Assembly: GCF_902726655.1 (NCBI RefSeq) | Contig: NZ_CACVAN010000001.1 | Span: 744,001 to 808,000, forward strand | Reading direction: 5' to 3' | DNA: 64,000 nt | DNA from: Virgibacillus ihumii | GTDB lineage: Bacteria; Bacillota; Bacilli; Bacillales; Amphibacillaceae | Shown: positions 44,803-53,881 of the stretch, in pieces | Layout of the letters: each line of letters starts with the position of its first letter | Numbering within the stretch: the stretch's first letter is position 1 | Position numbers and translations under genes: made by a program | Notes under the pieces: generated by a model | Databases searched by the model: none | The model's input: only the letters and a program-made list of their open reading frames with translations | What the model was told of the DNA's origin: nothing

Positions 44803-45969
44803 CTAAAAACACCTTGTTTCTTCACGGTATTCATTGATGGCGTCTGCCAGTTTTGGAAACTGGTCATACGGAAATTGTTCCAAAACAGCTTTGGCAATTT
44901 CAAATGCTACAACATGTTCCATCACAACTGATGCTGCCGGCACCGCACATGAATCAGATCGTTCTATACTGGCATTGAAAGGTTCCTTGGAATCAATATC
45001 AATACTTTGCAGTGGCTTATAAAGGGTTGGTATAGGCTTCATAACACCTTTAACAACTATAGGCATTCCTGTTGTCATTCCACCTTCAAATCCACCAAGA
45101 CGGTTTGTTTTCCGGTAATAGCCATCTTCGTCGTTCCAGGCAATTTCGTCATGAACCTGACTCCCGTTCCTTCGTGCTGCTTCAAAACCGAGACCGAATT
45201 CCACTCCCTTAAAAGCGTTTATGCTGACAACACTGCCAGCAATCCGAGAATCCAGTTTTCGATCATAATGTACATAGGATCCGACTCCGGCAGGCATCCC
45301 TTCTACATAAACTTCGACAACACCCCCGATTGAATCCCCATCTTTTTTCGCCTTGTCGATCGCATCCATCATCGGTTGCTCGACTTGCTTATCCAACGTT
45401 CGTACAGGAGAGGCTTCTGACATTTCCTGTCTTTCTTTTATGCTAAGCGAAGGAGAATCTTCCGCGACAATTCCGGCGATTCCCTTTACATATCCTGAAA
45501 TTTTAATCCCAAGCTGCTTCAACAATGTTTTGGCAACAGCTCCGGCTGCTACCCTTGCAGCGGTTTCCCGGGCTGAAGAACGTTCCAGTACATTCCGCAT
45601 ATCACGGTGGCCATATTTTAGTGCCCCATTTAAGTCGGCGTGTCCTGGTCTTGGTCTGGAAACGGTACGCCTGATTTTTGCATCTTCATCCAGCGGTTCT
45701 TCCCCCATAATATCTGTCCAATGCTTGAAATCATCGTTAGGGATAACAAGCGTAACAGGAGATCCAAGCGTATATCCATGCCTAACTCCACTCATTATTT
45801 CAGCCAAATCCTTTTCGATTTGCATTCGTTTGCCTCTGCCATGTCCCTTTTGCCTGCGCAGTAATGATTGGTTGATATCATCAATCGTCAGCGGCATCCG
45901 GGCAGGAAGACCTTCGATAATTGTTGTAAGTTGTTTTCCATGTGATTCACCTGCAGTTAAGTAGCGCAT
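44803..45969 (-). CDS. aroC: Chorismate synthase
   Basis: FMN-dependent final shikimate step (AroF in older Bacillus naming). [39 protein letters not shown] and [18 protein letters not shown] are the three family signatures. 388 residues. AAAGGAGG before the ATG. A possible TATGAT/TATAGT -10 lies about 35 bases upstream, but no convincing -35 is seen. First gene of the aro run. Confidence 0.96.
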   Translation of the reverse strand: MRYLTAGESHGKQLTTIIEGLPARMPLTIDDINQSLLRRQKGHGRGKRMQIEKDLAEIMSGVRHGYTLGSPVTLVIPNDDFKHWTDIMGEEPLDEDAKIRRTVSRPRPGHADLNGALKYGHRDMRNVLERSSARETAARVAAGAVAKTLLKQLGIKISGYVKGIAGIVAEDSPSLSIKERQEMSEASPVRTLDKQVEQPMMDAIDKAKKDGDSIGGVVEVYVEGMPAGVGSYVHYDRKLDSRIAGSVVSINAFKGVEFGLGFEAARRNGSQVHDEIAWNDEDGYYRKTNRLGGFEGGMTTGMPIVVKGVMKPIPTLYKPLQSIDIDSKEPFNASIERSDSCAVPAASVVMEHVVAFEIAKAVLEQFPYDQFPKLADAINEYREETRCF

Positions 45970-46133
45970 AATGAGATCCTCCTTTTCAGGATTTTCATAT
46001 TACTATATCATATTTGTTTTTATTTTTGTGAAAAAAACATCATTATTTTGCATAAAAATACGCTTGTTGTGTAACAAGCATGTGCTGAAGCTTATTTAAC
46101 TGGGATAAAGTCAGGAATTTTTATTTAAAACAT

Positions 46134-46164
46134 AAAAACCTCCGCATATAAAACGGAGGTTTTT
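46134..46164 (-). terminator. Terminator after ndk
   Basis: Perfect 11-bp AAAAACCTCCG / CGGAGGTTTTT stem with 9-base loop. Confidence 0.92.
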
Positions 46165-46169
46165 CATAA

Positions 46170-46616
46170 TTAGTAAATCCATTCGCTGTCTTGTTTTGAA
46201 TAAGATAATACGTCATTTTCATTGAAGAAAAGACCAATTTCGCGTTCTGCACTTTCCGGTGAGTCAGATCCGTGAATGACATTTTTACCAACTGTCATGC
46301 CATAATCCCCGCGGATTGTTCCGGCAGAAGCTTCCAGCGGATTTGTTTTGCCCATCATATCTCTGGCTGTAGTGATAACATTTTCACCTTCCCAAACCAT
46401 TGCAAATACCGGACCGGAAGTAATGAAGTTGACTAACTCGCCAAAGAATGGACGTTCTTTATGTTCACCGTAGTGATTTTGAGCCAGGTCATCTGTGATT
46501 TGCATCAGTTTTGCACCAGCCAGTTTAAACCCTTTACGTTCAAACCGATTTACAATCTCTCCTACCAAATTGCGTTGTACGCCATCTGGTTTTACCATTA
46601 AAAATGTTTTTTCCAT
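46170..46616 (-). CDS. ndk: Nucleoside diphosphate kinase
   Basis: Balances NTP pools by phosphate transfer through a His. [20 protein letters not shown], the catalytic His in [20 protein letters not shown]. 148 residues from the ATG at 46616, which follows GAGGTG; an upstream in-frame extension is rejected. After hepT; cheR, which follows ndk in B. subtilis, is absent before aroC. Confidence 0.97.
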   Translation of the reverse strand: MEKTFLMVKPDGVQRNLVGEIVNRFERKGFKLAGAKLMQITDDLAQNHYGEHKERPFFGELVNFITSGPVFAMVWEGENVITTARDMMGKTNPLEASAGTIRGDYGMTVGKNVIHGSDSPESAEREIGLFFNENDVLSYSKQDSEWIY

Positions 46617-46693
46617 AGTAGCACCTCGTTTAGTATGTATTTGAGTTTTATAACCGTTTAAAAGTTTATCAAACTTCATAGTAAATAACAATG

Positions 46694-47665
46694 TCAGGAA
46701 CGTCTTTTGCCAATATATTTGGCAATGCTGAGAAGTGTCTGTTTAGCTTTATGATTTTTAATACAGTCTAGTGCATTTAATGCTTTTTCCAAATAGTGAT
46801 CACTTACCTGGTACGATTTTTCAATCGCAGTCGTATTCTTCAGTCCTTTAATTACTTGAGTCATGTCAGCATCTGTTACCGTTTTGGACGAATCAAATGT
46901 TTCCATGAGCATCTGTTTAAAAGCCGAATCCTGCATTGCAAATAAAACAGGCAATGTTATATTACCTTGTAGAAGGTCATTTCCAGCAGGTTTCCCCAGT
47001 TCATCCGCTGAAGAGGTGAAATCCAAAATATCATCAATAATTTGATAGGACATTCCGATGTAGTAACCATACTGATATAATTTTTTTTGCTCTTTTTCTG
47101 AAAGTCCAGAGACGATAGCGCCCAATTTACAGCTTGTCGCTATAAGCAGTGCGGTTTTTCGTCTGATTCTTCGTAAATAATCACGCAAATTCTGATCCCA
47201 GTCAAATTTATCCTTAATTTGTTCAATCTCACCGACTACAACTTGGACAATTGTTTTGGACAATTCCTGATGAGCATTGACATCGGGGATGGTTGTGATA
47301 TTTTCCAATGCACGGGCAAGTATGTAATCTCCTGTATACATCGCGACACGATTCCCGTATAACTGTTTCGTGGTGGATTTTCCTCTGCGCAATGATGCAT
47401 CATCAATCACATCATCGTGCACCAGCGTCGCCATGTGTATCAGTTCAAGCGAGACTGCAACCGTTTTTACCCGGTTCAAATCATAATTCCCCAGCTGGCC
47501 GCATAACAAGACAAAAACAGGGCGAATACGCTTCCCCCCTGCCTGAAGCAACTGTAAAGATGCTTCCCGTAACACAGTATGATCGGCTTGTATTGCACTG
47601 TTTAATGCATGTTCAATTATATCCAATTCTTTTTTTAAATATCCATATGTTTTACTTAGTTTCAT
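46694..47665 (-). CDS. hepT: Heptaprenyl diphosphate synthase component II
   Basis: Catalytic trans-prenyltransferase subunit making the menaquinone-7 side chain with HepS. First Asp-rich motif in [19 protein letters not shown], second in [20 protein letters not shown]. 323 residues from the ATG at 47665 after AAAGGTG. Between menG and ndk as in B. subtilis. Confidence 0.95.
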   Translation of the reverse strand: MKLSKTYGYLKKELDIIEHALNSAIQADHTVLREASLQLLQAGGKRIRPVFVLLCGQLGNYDLNRVKTVAVSLELIHMATLVHDDVIDDASLRRGKSTTKQLYGNRVAMYTGDYILARALENITTIPDVNAHQELSKTIVQVVVGEIEQIKDKFDWDQNLRDYLRRIRRKTALLIATSCKLGAIVSGLSEKEQKKLYQYGYYIGMSYQIIDDILDFTSSADELGKPAGNDLLQGNITLPVLFAMQDSAFKQMLMETFDSSKTVTDADMTQVIKGLKNTTAIEKSYQVSDHYLEKALNALDCIKNHKAKQTLLSIAKYIGKRRS

Positions 47666-47706
47666 GCACGTCACCTTTTACATTAATTTCCCGCTAATCG
47701 TTTCGT

Positions 47707-48411
47707 TTATTTTTTCTCACCCAAATGCATGGCTGCCACGCCGCCTGTATAACTTTTAACCTGTACCTGGCTGAACCCCGCATCCAGAAACATTTCCTTC
47801 AGTTCCTTTTTATCAGGAAAATTTTTAGCTGATTCATGTAACCATGCATATTCCTTATAGCTTTTAGCAAACAATCTGCCAATCAGCGGCATAATGAATC
47901 GAAAATAAAAATAATACCCTTGACGAAAGCCGAGCATGGTCGGCTGGGATGTTTCCAGACAGACAACTTTACCGCCCGGTTTCACGACCCGGTACATTTC
48001 TCTTAAAACCGTCATATAATCGGGAACATTTCGCAATCCAAAACCGATCGTTACATAATCAAAGGAGTTAGCATCATATGGCAAATTCATTGCGTTACCG
48101 TGAACGAACGAAAGCTGTTCGTACTGTATATTTTTATTTTTCTCCCGGGCTACTGAAAGCATATTGGAGCTAAAATCAATTCCAATCACCTTACCTTTGT
48201 TCCCGGTAGCTTTCGCCATCGAAAATGCCCAATCCCCTGTGCCGCAGCAAACATCCAATGCAGATGCTCCCTCTGAAACATTCATCCGCTTCATAACGTC
48301 CCGCCGCCATGCCTTGTGACGCTTAAACGATATGATTGAGTTCATGGAATCGTAATTGTTATATATTTTCTCAAACACGTGGTGTACGCGTTCTTCTTTG
48401 GACTGAGACAT
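47707..48411 (-). CDS. menG: Demethylmenaquinone methyltransferase
   Basis: SAM-dependent last step of menaquinone synthesis (UbiE/MenG family). [20 protein letters not shown] is the SAM loop; [15 protein letters not shown] and [15 protein letters not shown] follow; ends HLGEKK. 234 residues. Three bases after hepS. Confidence 0.96.
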   Translation of the reverse strand: MSQSKEERVHHVFEKIYNNYDSMNSIISFKRHKAWRRDVMKRMNVSEGASALDVCCGTGDWAFSMAKATGNKGKVIGIDFSSNMLSVAREKNKNIQYEQLSFVHGNAMNLPYDANSFDYVTIGFGLRNVPDYMTVLREMYRVVKPGGKVVCLETSQPTMLGFRQGYYFYFRFIMPLIGRLFAKSYKEYAWLHESAKNFPDKKELKEMFLDAGFSQVQVKSYTGGVAAMHLGEKK

Positions 48412-48414
48412 GTG

Positions 48415-49221
48415 TTATCCTTCTTCCGAAATTATTCTTAAGCTGCTTAATTGTTCACTTAATGTGTCCATCAAGTCAGCCTTTAGTGAGGTCAGCCTAC
48501 TAGGGAAATTATCCAGTGAATTTTTGAGACTGGTCACATTATCCAGGATTATTTGATTAATCACTTCCGGATTGTTCAATTGTTCAGTAAAAGCGGAGTA
48601 GCCGGGCCGGTATGTGAATACTGATGAGGCATTATTCATTGCCAAATTACGCTTCGCTTCGAGTAGTTTGCTTAAAAGCAGCCAGTCACCTGTTATATTA
48701 CTGATTTCTTTTTCTTGTACAAATTCTGCAACATACATAATCAAAAGTGAGTCGATTTTATTATTTATAGTTAAAAATTCGTGCAATGAATCTGCTTTAT
48801 TATAATATAATTGCATTTTACATTCATTTATTTCTTTGATTGCTGCAGCGAGCATATGAACCAATTCAATCTCTTCGATGCTGGAAAGAATTAAATAATA
48901 TAGACCACTGTAATAATCACCAGCAAGTACCGATAATTGTTTGTTTTTTCTCTCTGAATCAGTCTGTACATAGTTATTGGTCTGCGGAACCAGATCATGC
49001 GTATCCAGGGCCATTTGCACCAACATAGTCGTCGTGATGTAATTTTCTTTTTGTAAACCGGTTAAATCAGTATCATCCAAAATTGCTTTTAATAGGAATA
49101 GTTTATCATCATTGATTTCCGGTATATCGACATAACTTTCTATATATGTATGCTGCATCTTCTCATGTATTAATGACCTGAGATTTCTCATTTCCGTATT
49201 GGACGTCTGCAAACCAACCAC
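48415..49221 (-). CDS. hepS: Heptaprenyl diphosphate synthase component I
   Basis: Non-catalytic subunit that sets product length for HepT. Helical, fast-evolving; the NYITTTMLVQMALDTHDLVP stretch is the best conserved HepS mark. The start is uncertain. In-frame ATGs at 49257 and 49239 overlap or adjoin a TATAAT promoter, so I choose GTG 49221, which has GAAAGGG five bases before; ATG 49191 is an alternative. About 268 residues. First gene of hepS-menG-hepT. Confidence 0.85.
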   Translation of the reverse strand: MVGLQTSNTEMRNLRSLIHEKMQHTYIESYVDIPEINDDKLFLLKAILDDTDLTGLQKENYITTTMLVQMALDTHDLVPQTNNYVQTDSERKNKQLSVLAGDYYSGLYYLILSSIEEIELVHMLAAAIKEINECKMQLYYNKADSLHEFLTINNKIDSLLIMYVAEFVQEKEISNITGDWLLLSKLLEAKRNLAMNNASSVFTYRPGYSAFTEQLNNPEVINQIILDNVTSLKNSLDNFPSRLTSLKADLMDTLSEQLSSLRIISEEG

Positions 49222-49255
49222 CCGTGCCCTTTCATGCATTCTTATTAATAATGAC

Positions 49256-49264
49256 ATTATAGCA
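49256..49264 (-). promoter_or_regulatory. Extended -10 promoter of hepS-menG-hepT
   Basis: Minus-strand TGCTATAAT; no clear -35. Start near 49249. The rest of 49265-49443 shows a short GC-rich stretch (about 49395-49430, CAGCTGCGTCCAGCTCCAGC on the minus strand) but no gene. Confidence 0.55.
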
Positions 49265-49443
49265 CATTTTATAAGTGTTCCATAATTATAAATTATAATC
49301 AGAAATCGCTGAATAAAACAAAAACCAAAGTGTTTGTCTGGCAACTTATATAGTGAAGCTGCATTTCGTTGTTGGTCTTTTCGCCAGGATCTCTGTCAGT
49401 TGCTGGGTGCTGGAGCTGGACGCAGCTGATAATTTATCAAAGA

Positions 49444-49656
49444 TTAATCATTGTTCATTTCTCCATGACTTGTCTGAATTAATGCCTTACCCCTGATTTT
49501 CACTGCGGAAGTATGTTCCGTAAACTGAGCGATCATCACTTCACCTTTATCCAATTTTTCGGAATGATGAAATCGTGTGTCCGTTCCTCTTGTCAGACCA
49601 ATCACATTTACACCGTCTTCCAACGCTTTTATTACGAAATAATCATCTTTTTCCAT
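49444..49656 (-). CDS. mtrB: trp RNA-binding attenuation protein (TRAP)
   Basis: Ring-forming regulator that, with bound tryptophan, wraps GAG/UAG repeats in trp leader [43 protein letters not shown] and [20 protein letters not shown] are nearly identical to B. subtilis TRAP. 70 residues from the ATG at 49656 (GGAGG before). Neither folE (mtrA) nor any trp gene is nearby. Behind the hbs terminator and a possible attenuator. Confidence 0.96.
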   Translation of the reverse strand: MEKDDYFVIKALEDGVNVIGLTRGTDTRFHHSEKLDKGEVMIAQFTEHTSAVKIRGKALIQTSHGEMNND

Positions 49657-49702
49657 GATTTTTACCTCCATCCATAAATGGTTGCAAAAAATATATTTTT
49701 TT

Positions 49703-49740
49703 AAAAAACTTGGCATTCGCCAAGTTTTTGGACGAATGCC
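49703..49740 (-). promoter_or_regulatory. Candidate transcription attenuator upstream of mtrB
   Basis: Read leftward: GGCATTCG (49740-49733) can pair with CGAATGCC (49719-49712), an 8-bp helix with a 13-base loop. That same CGAATGCC lies inside a terminator hairpin, AACTTGGC/GCCAAGTT (49726-49719 with 49714-49707) followed by six T. The two helices exclude each other. Ligand or factor unknown; no T-box or TRAP triplet array is visible. Confidence 0.55.
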
Positions 49741-49757
49741 TCAGTTGTACTTTTGGA

Positions 49758-49784
49758 GATAGGAAAGTATAAAACTTTCCTATC
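49758..49784 (-). repeat. Strong hairpin in the hbs-mtrB spacer
   Basis: GATAGGAAAGT / ACTTTCCTATC, 11-bp perfect stem, 5-base loop, no T-run. Lies between the hbs terminator and the candidate attenuator. Confidence 0.7.
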
Positions 49785-49792
49785 TGCCAAAG

Positions 49793-49822
49793 AAAAAAGG
49801 GCACGTTGACACGCGCCCTTTT
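49793..49822 (-). terminator. Terminator of hbs
   Basis: AAAAGGGCGCGT / ACGTGCCCTTTT stem (one G-U) with 4-base loop and T6 tail, 18 bases after the hbs stop. Confidence 0.92.
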
Positions 49823-49839
49823 CTCGCCCTATGTACGTT

Positions 49840-50112
49840 TTATTTTACACTTTCTTTTAGGGCTTTACCTGGTTTGAATGCAGGAACTTTGCTTGCAGGA
49901 ATTTTGATCTCCTCACCTGTTTGAGGGTTTCGGCCTTTACGGGCAGAACGCTCACGTACTTCAAAGTTCCCAAATCCAATTAATTGTACTTTTTCACCTT
50001 GTTTAAGTGAATCCATGACAGATTCGAATACTGCATCTACAGCTTTTGTAGCATCCTTTTTAGAAAGCTCACTTTTTTCTGCAACTGCATTTACTAAGTC
50101 TGTTTTGTTCAT
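49840..50112 (-). CDS. hbs: DNA-binding protein HU
   Basis: Nucleoid protein bending DNA non-specifically. [40 protein letters not shown] (DNA-binding arm) and [15 protein letters not shown]: canonical 90 residues. GGAGGAGGTG before the ATG at 50112; the frame is open 53 codons further up but that part is leader. Neighbours spoIVA and mtrB match B. subtilis. Confidence 0.98.
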   Translation of the reverse strand: MNKTDLVNAVAEKSELSKKDATKAVDAVFESVMDSLKQGEKVQLIGFGNFEVRERSARKGRNPQTGEEIKIPASKVPAFKPGKALKESVK

Positions 50113-50385
50113 GATATTCACCTCCTCCCAAAAGTTCAATAGACATTGGAACAAATTGAATCTAATTTCATTTGTTTCCAATTTGTCATTTTTTATACGC
50201 AATGCCACCAATTCAATGATGACAAGGCTTATATTAACTGAGATTGAAGCAAAATTCAACAATAAGTGCATAATTTTCCGGTATTTATTTAATTATTGGC
50301 GAATTTTCCCCATAAATTTTCCAGATTATGGGAAAAATCTGCTAAACCAGAACCGCACTGTACTTAAAAGGTTAATATAAACCTC

Positions 50386-50414
50386 TTTATAAACTATACG
50401 ACATAAGATGTCAA
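50386..50414 (-). promoter_or_regulatory. Strong SigA-type promoter of hbs
   Basis: Minus-strand TTGACA (50414-50409), 17-base spacer, TATAAA (50391-50386). Start near 50379 gives a leader of about 265 nt. The 410-base gap 50113-50523 holds this promoter, the leader and the spoIVA terminator; no gene is seen. Confidence 0.82.
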
Positions 50415-50496
50415 ATTCCTGCTGTTGATCAAAAAAAACTTTAAATTAAATAGAAAACACAAAATCCTATATTAAACTGAAACCTACATAACTGCT

Positions 50497-50527
50497 AAAA
50501 AAAGTAGCAACTATGTTCAGCTGCTAC
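50497..50527 (-). terminator. Terminator after spoIVA
   Basis: GTAGCA / TGCTAC stem with 12-base loop and T7, beginning in the spoIVA stop region. Confidence 0.8.
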
Positions 50528-52002
50528 AAGATTATTGCTATTAATCCACCGGATCCTTCATTTATAATTCGTTCCAGTGTATCTTTGAGCTTATACCGTG
50601 CATTCTCTGGCATAAGTGCTATTTTTGCCTGAATTCCTTCTCGTACAATCGAGCTTAATGACCTTCCAAAAATATCTGATTCCCAAATGGATAAAGGATC
50701 TTCCTCGAAATCCTGCATCAGATATCTGACTAGTTCCTCGCTCTGTTTCTCTGTACCAATGATTGGAGCAAATTCTGATTCCACTTCTACTTTAATCATA
50801 TGAATCGAGGGGGCCATTGCCTTAAGCCTTACCCCAAACCTGGAACCCTGACGAATAATTTCCGGTTCATCCAGTTCCATATCTTCAAGCGAAGGAGCGG
50901 CAATTCCGTATCCGGTTTGCTTAACCATTTGTAATGCTCCTGCTACCTGATCATATTCCCGTTTCGCGTGTGCGAAGTCCTGCATTAATTCCAGGAGGTG
51001 ATCTTTGCCGCGAATCTGCTGGCCAACAATTTCCTTCAATATATCATCGTACAGATAATCTGGCGCATGTAAGTCAATTTCCGCTACACCGTCACCCATT
51101 TCCATACCTGCCAGATTTGCTTTAGCAATGTTGTCGTATTCCTCGAAATCTCCAACGATACTGTCGACATCGCGAAGCCTTTTGATATTCTGGACAGTTG
51201 ATTGAATTGCATCCTGATAATTTCGCCTCAGCCAGTGATCTTCATTGAGAACCATTACCCAGCTTGGGAGATTCACATTCACTTCCAAAACAGGGAATTC
51301 ATAAAGTGCTTCCCGCAGAACATTATACACATCATGTTCTGTCATTGATTCAATACTCATGGCAAGTACGGGAATATCATATTGTTCAGTTAGCTCCTGA
51401 CGATACAATTCTGTTTCCTGGCTTGTCGGACGAGTGGAGTTTACCACCATAATAAAAGGTTTTCCAACCTCTTTCAGCTCTTCCACCACTTTCGATTCAG
51501 CTTCCTGATAATCAGATCGCTCAATCTCACCAATTGTCCCATCAGTAGTTACAACAACTCCAATGGTGGAATGCTCCTGAATGACTTTCCTGGTTCCAAT
51601 TTCCGCGGCATCATGAAAAGGAATAGGGTCTTCGTACCATGGGGTATTTATCATTCGTGGTCCATTTTCATCTTCAAATCCCTTGGCACCTTCCACTGCA
51701 TAACCAACACAATCAACAAGTCTTACGTTAACATCCAAACCGTCATCAACATGAACAGATACCGCCTGATTCGGAATGAATTTCGGCTCGGTCGTCATAA
51801 TGGTCTTGCCCGCAGCACTCTGCGGCAGTTCATCATGAGCACGTCCTCTTTCGCCATCATCCTCGATATTTGGCAATACTACGGACTCCATAAAGCGTTT
51901 AATAAAGGTAGACTTCCCGGTTCGGACTGCACCGACAATTCCCAGATAAATATCTCCATTCGTCCGTTTCGAAATATCTTTAAAAATATCAACTCTCTCC
52001 AA
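50524..52002 (-). CDS. spoIVA: Stage IV sporulation protein A (spore coat ATPase)
   Basis: Mother-cell ATPase that polymerises on the forespore surface as the coat basement layer. Walker A GIVGAVRTGKSTFIKRFMES, Walker B-like VRLVDCVGYAVEGAKG, then a long middle region and conserved end RIINEGSGGLIAIIL. 492 residues, full length. TTG start with GGGAGGGG upstream. Preceded by a SigE-like promoter. Confidence 0.97.
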   Translation of the reverse strand: MERVDIFKDISKRTNGDIYLGIVGAVRTGKSTFIKRFMESVVLPNIEDDGERGRAHDELPQSAAGKTIMTTEPKFIPNQAVSVHVDDGLDVNVRLVDCVGYAVEGAKGFEDENGPRMINTPWYEDPIPFHDAAEIGTRKVIQEHSTIGVVVTTDGTIGEIERSDYQEAESKVVEELKEVGKPFIMVVNSTRPTSQETELYRQELTEQYDIPVLAMSIESMTEHDVYNVLREALYEFPVLEVNVNLPSWVMVLNEDHWLRRNYQDAIQSTVQNIKRLRDVDSIVGDFEEYDNIAKANLAGMEMGDGVAEIDLHAPDYLYDDILKEIVGQQIRGKDHLLELMQDFAHAKREYDQVAGALQMVKQTGYGIAAPSLEDMELDEPEIIRQGSRFGVRLKAMAPSIHMIKVEVESEFAPIIGTEKQSEELVRYLMQDFEEDPLSIWESDIFGRSLSSIVREGIQAKIALMPENARYKLKDTLERIINEGSGGLIAIIL

Positions 52003-52065
52003 ACGATCCCCTCCCGATCTCCATTTCCGATAATCCTGAAAAACCTGCGAATAATTGACATTACA

Positions 52066-52095
52066 AGTCTATGATGTTGTCCCACCAAATTATGA
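52066..52095 (-). promoter_or_regulatory. SigE-like promoter of spoIVA
   Basis: Minus-strand TCATAAT (52095-52089), 15-base spacer, CATAGACT (52073-52066), close to the SigE pattern KMATATT / CATACAHT. Fits known mother-cell control of spoIVA. Confidence 0.6.
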
Positions 52096-52192
52096 CTTGA
52101 TTTTGACTAAAAAAATAAATTCTGGATGACTTTCAAACCTTGGTATTCGTTAACGGAATTTTTATAGAAGCATCATTTCAGTTTTTAACTGC

Positions 52193-52233
52193 ACAAAAAA
52201 TCCCTTGCAACACAATATATGTTACAAGGGACA
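52193..52233 (-). terminator. Terminator after yphF
   Basis: Leftward TCCCTTGTAACA / TGTGTTGCAAGGGA stem, T6 tail; 13 bases after the yphF stop. Confidence 0.88.
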
Positions 52234-52245
52234 TATTATGATATA

Positions 52246-52971
52246 TTAATGATCCTGAAGAAAAACCGGTTCCCCATTTTTTATTGTATATGGCAGTGAA
52301 TAGGAAGGTACAAATGGTGAATGTTCCGCTAATAAATAACGAATATCTTCACCCTCTTCATAATCGTGATCATATTTCTTCAATGCGGCGGTTAAATCGA
52401 TCCTGTAATCCACATAAAGGTTACCTTCTGTATCCATAACGATTGGAAGATTTTTATGCGAATATGGACTTACAACATATGGCTCAGTATCCAGCCCTAA
52501 TTTTTCATAATCAATTTTAAATACACCTTCTGAAATTCTTTTGCCAAATGGGGGATAGAGATGTTCATTCCGGTACATATTTAATTTGATATTCAGTTCA
52601 CGGATAGCATCGGTTACACGCAGATCGATTAATTTGACAGTTGGGTCCTTGTCAGCATGAATGATGGTATATTGATAAATACCACCATTTTCATAAGCAG
52701 TGCCTGGAATGTCCGAAATAATGTTACGCTCCAGTAATTTTTTGAAGTTAATTAAATACTTACGAAAAATAGGTGTATCCTGTTCCTTGGTTTTAATCGG
52801 GAGTAACCCCTGTGTCTGTTTCTGGTAGGTATCAACTGCTGATTGCATCATATCCAGTTGAGCTTCATTCGGAATTTGATTTTTGGACTTTTCACTTTCC
52901 GGATACAGACAGCCGCTTAATAAAATTGTGAAAATGATTGCAATGCATAAATAAATATATGTAGCTTTCAC
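52246..52971 (-). CDS. yphF: Lipoprotein YphF
   Basis: 241 residues with lipoprotein signal IAIIFTILLSGCLYPESEKS (lipobox LSGC). The body resembles B. subtilis YphF; function unknown. GTG start at 52971, AGGAGG before. Eleven bases after yphE; near spoIVA, as in B. subtilis. Confidence 0.84.
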   Translation of the reverse strand: MKATYIYLCIAIIFTILLSGCLYPESEKSKNQIPNEAQLDMMQSAVDTYQKQTQGLLPIKTKEQDTPIFRKYLINFKKLLERNIISDIPGTAYENGGIYQYTIIHADKDPTVKLIDLRVTDAIRELNIKLNMYRNEHLYPPFGKRISEGVFKIDYEKLGLDTEPYVVSPYSHKNLPIVMDTEGNLYVDYRIDLTAALKKYDHDYEEGEDIRYLLAEHSPFVPSYSLPYTIKNGEPVFLQDH

Positions 52972-52982
52972 GGTAGATCCTC

Positions 52983-53180
52983 CTAACTTGTCGGCCCGCT
53001 GAAGACAATGTACAAAATAATAATCCCACCAAGGATTAACGACAGGTAAGCCAGTAATGAGACAATACCTGCGAGCCAGCCTCTCAGTTTATGCCGGCTG
53101 AGCAGGATAAGTCCGATTGAAAGTAGGAGGAGTGCCATACCGATAAATGAAATCCACATATTCAGCATACTCTGAGACAT
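52983..53180 (-). CDS. yphE: DUF2768 membrane protein YphE
   Basis: 65 residues, two membrane spans (MWISFIGMALLLLSIGLILL; LAGIVSLLAYLSLILGGIII) joined by a basic turn SRHKLRGW. Function unknown. Extended -10 TGTTATAAT lies at 53223-53231 upstream. Operon with yphF. Confidence 0.84.
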   Translation of the reverse strand: MSQSMLNMWISFIGMALLLLSIGLILLSRHKLRGWLAGIVSLLAYLSLILGGIIILYIVFSGPTS

Positions 53181-53561
53181 TTATTTCACTCCCGCTTCAA
53201 ATTCAGCATAATTGCACACCGTATTATAACATACTGGGCATGATTCATATATTTAAAATAATTTTAATCAAAAAAATGTCACAATTTATAATGAAGCGGA
53301 AGCGTCATTTAGCATCTTATTATCGTAGTGGAAAGTGTGAAGTTTGGAAATGCGCTCCCATCAAAATCTCTGCTGGTTGTTCGACAATGAGCCGAACATG
53401 GTTGAATGTGTATGTAAAATCCGATTAAAAATCCGGGACAGAGGGGGCTGACTCCATCCCGGTTGACTAAATAAAATCCACAGCAACTCTATCATGAATG
53501 CTTGTGCGATTTATATTATGCGAGCAGACTTCCAATTGCATCCTCACTTGCCTAAATATCG
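53181..53561. other. Gene-free gap between spoVIF-like gene and yphE
   Basis: 381 bases holding the yphE upstream promoter region (about 53223-53231) and the spoVIF-like gene's terminator (53426-53462). A short GTTCG/CGAAC arm pair occurs near 53380. Nothing else is recognised. Confidence 0.5.
53426..53462 (-). terminator. Terminator after the spoVIF-like gene
   Basis: CCGGGA / TCCCGG stem with 18-base loop and T5 leftward; about 100 bases after the stop. Confidence 0.65.
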
Positions 53562-53822
53562 CTACTTTTTAAACAGCTGATTCAATGTTTGCATATCCAT
53601 CGGCATATTGTTGTCTGTGATGGATTGTACAATCTTATCCTCTTTCGCTTTTGAAATAGGCTTTCCGGCTATTTTTGCCAGTTTCTGAACCAATGCTCTT
53701 ACCGTTGTTTCATCGGAAAAATCAGCATTTTTGACGGATTCAGCTACTTTGTAAATTTGATCCGGGTTGATATCTGCCTGCTGCTGTAATTGATCAAAAG
53801 GATCGTTCCAGGAATTACTCAC
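53562..53822 (-). CDS. Stage VI sporulation protein F-like
   Basis: 86 residues from GTG 53822, with GGGAGG before it (an ATG at 53840 lacks a site). NPDQIYKVAESVKNADFSDE and TVRALVQKLAKIAGKPISKA fit the SpoVIF family, involved in late coat assembly. The family match is from motif memory; helical, soluble. Lies between gpsA and yphE. Confidence 0.78.
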   Translation of the reverse strand: MSNSWNDPFDQLQQQADINPDQIYKVAESVKNADFSDETTVRALVQKLAKIAGKPISKAKEDKIVQSITDNNMPMDMQTLNQLFKK

Positions 53823-53881
53823 ACGCTCGCCTCCCTGCATTGTTACTTCAACACATTATATGCAAAGCATGCGTTTACGTG

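Noticed and set aside
45970..46130. TRAP-type GAG/UAG triplet array upstream of aroC
   Set aside because: The spacer was read for evenly spaced triplets and none were found.
50113..50271. N-terminal extension of HU by 53 residues
   Set aside because: The canonical 90-residue HU starts at 50112 with a perfect ribosome site; the upstream part is untranslated leader.
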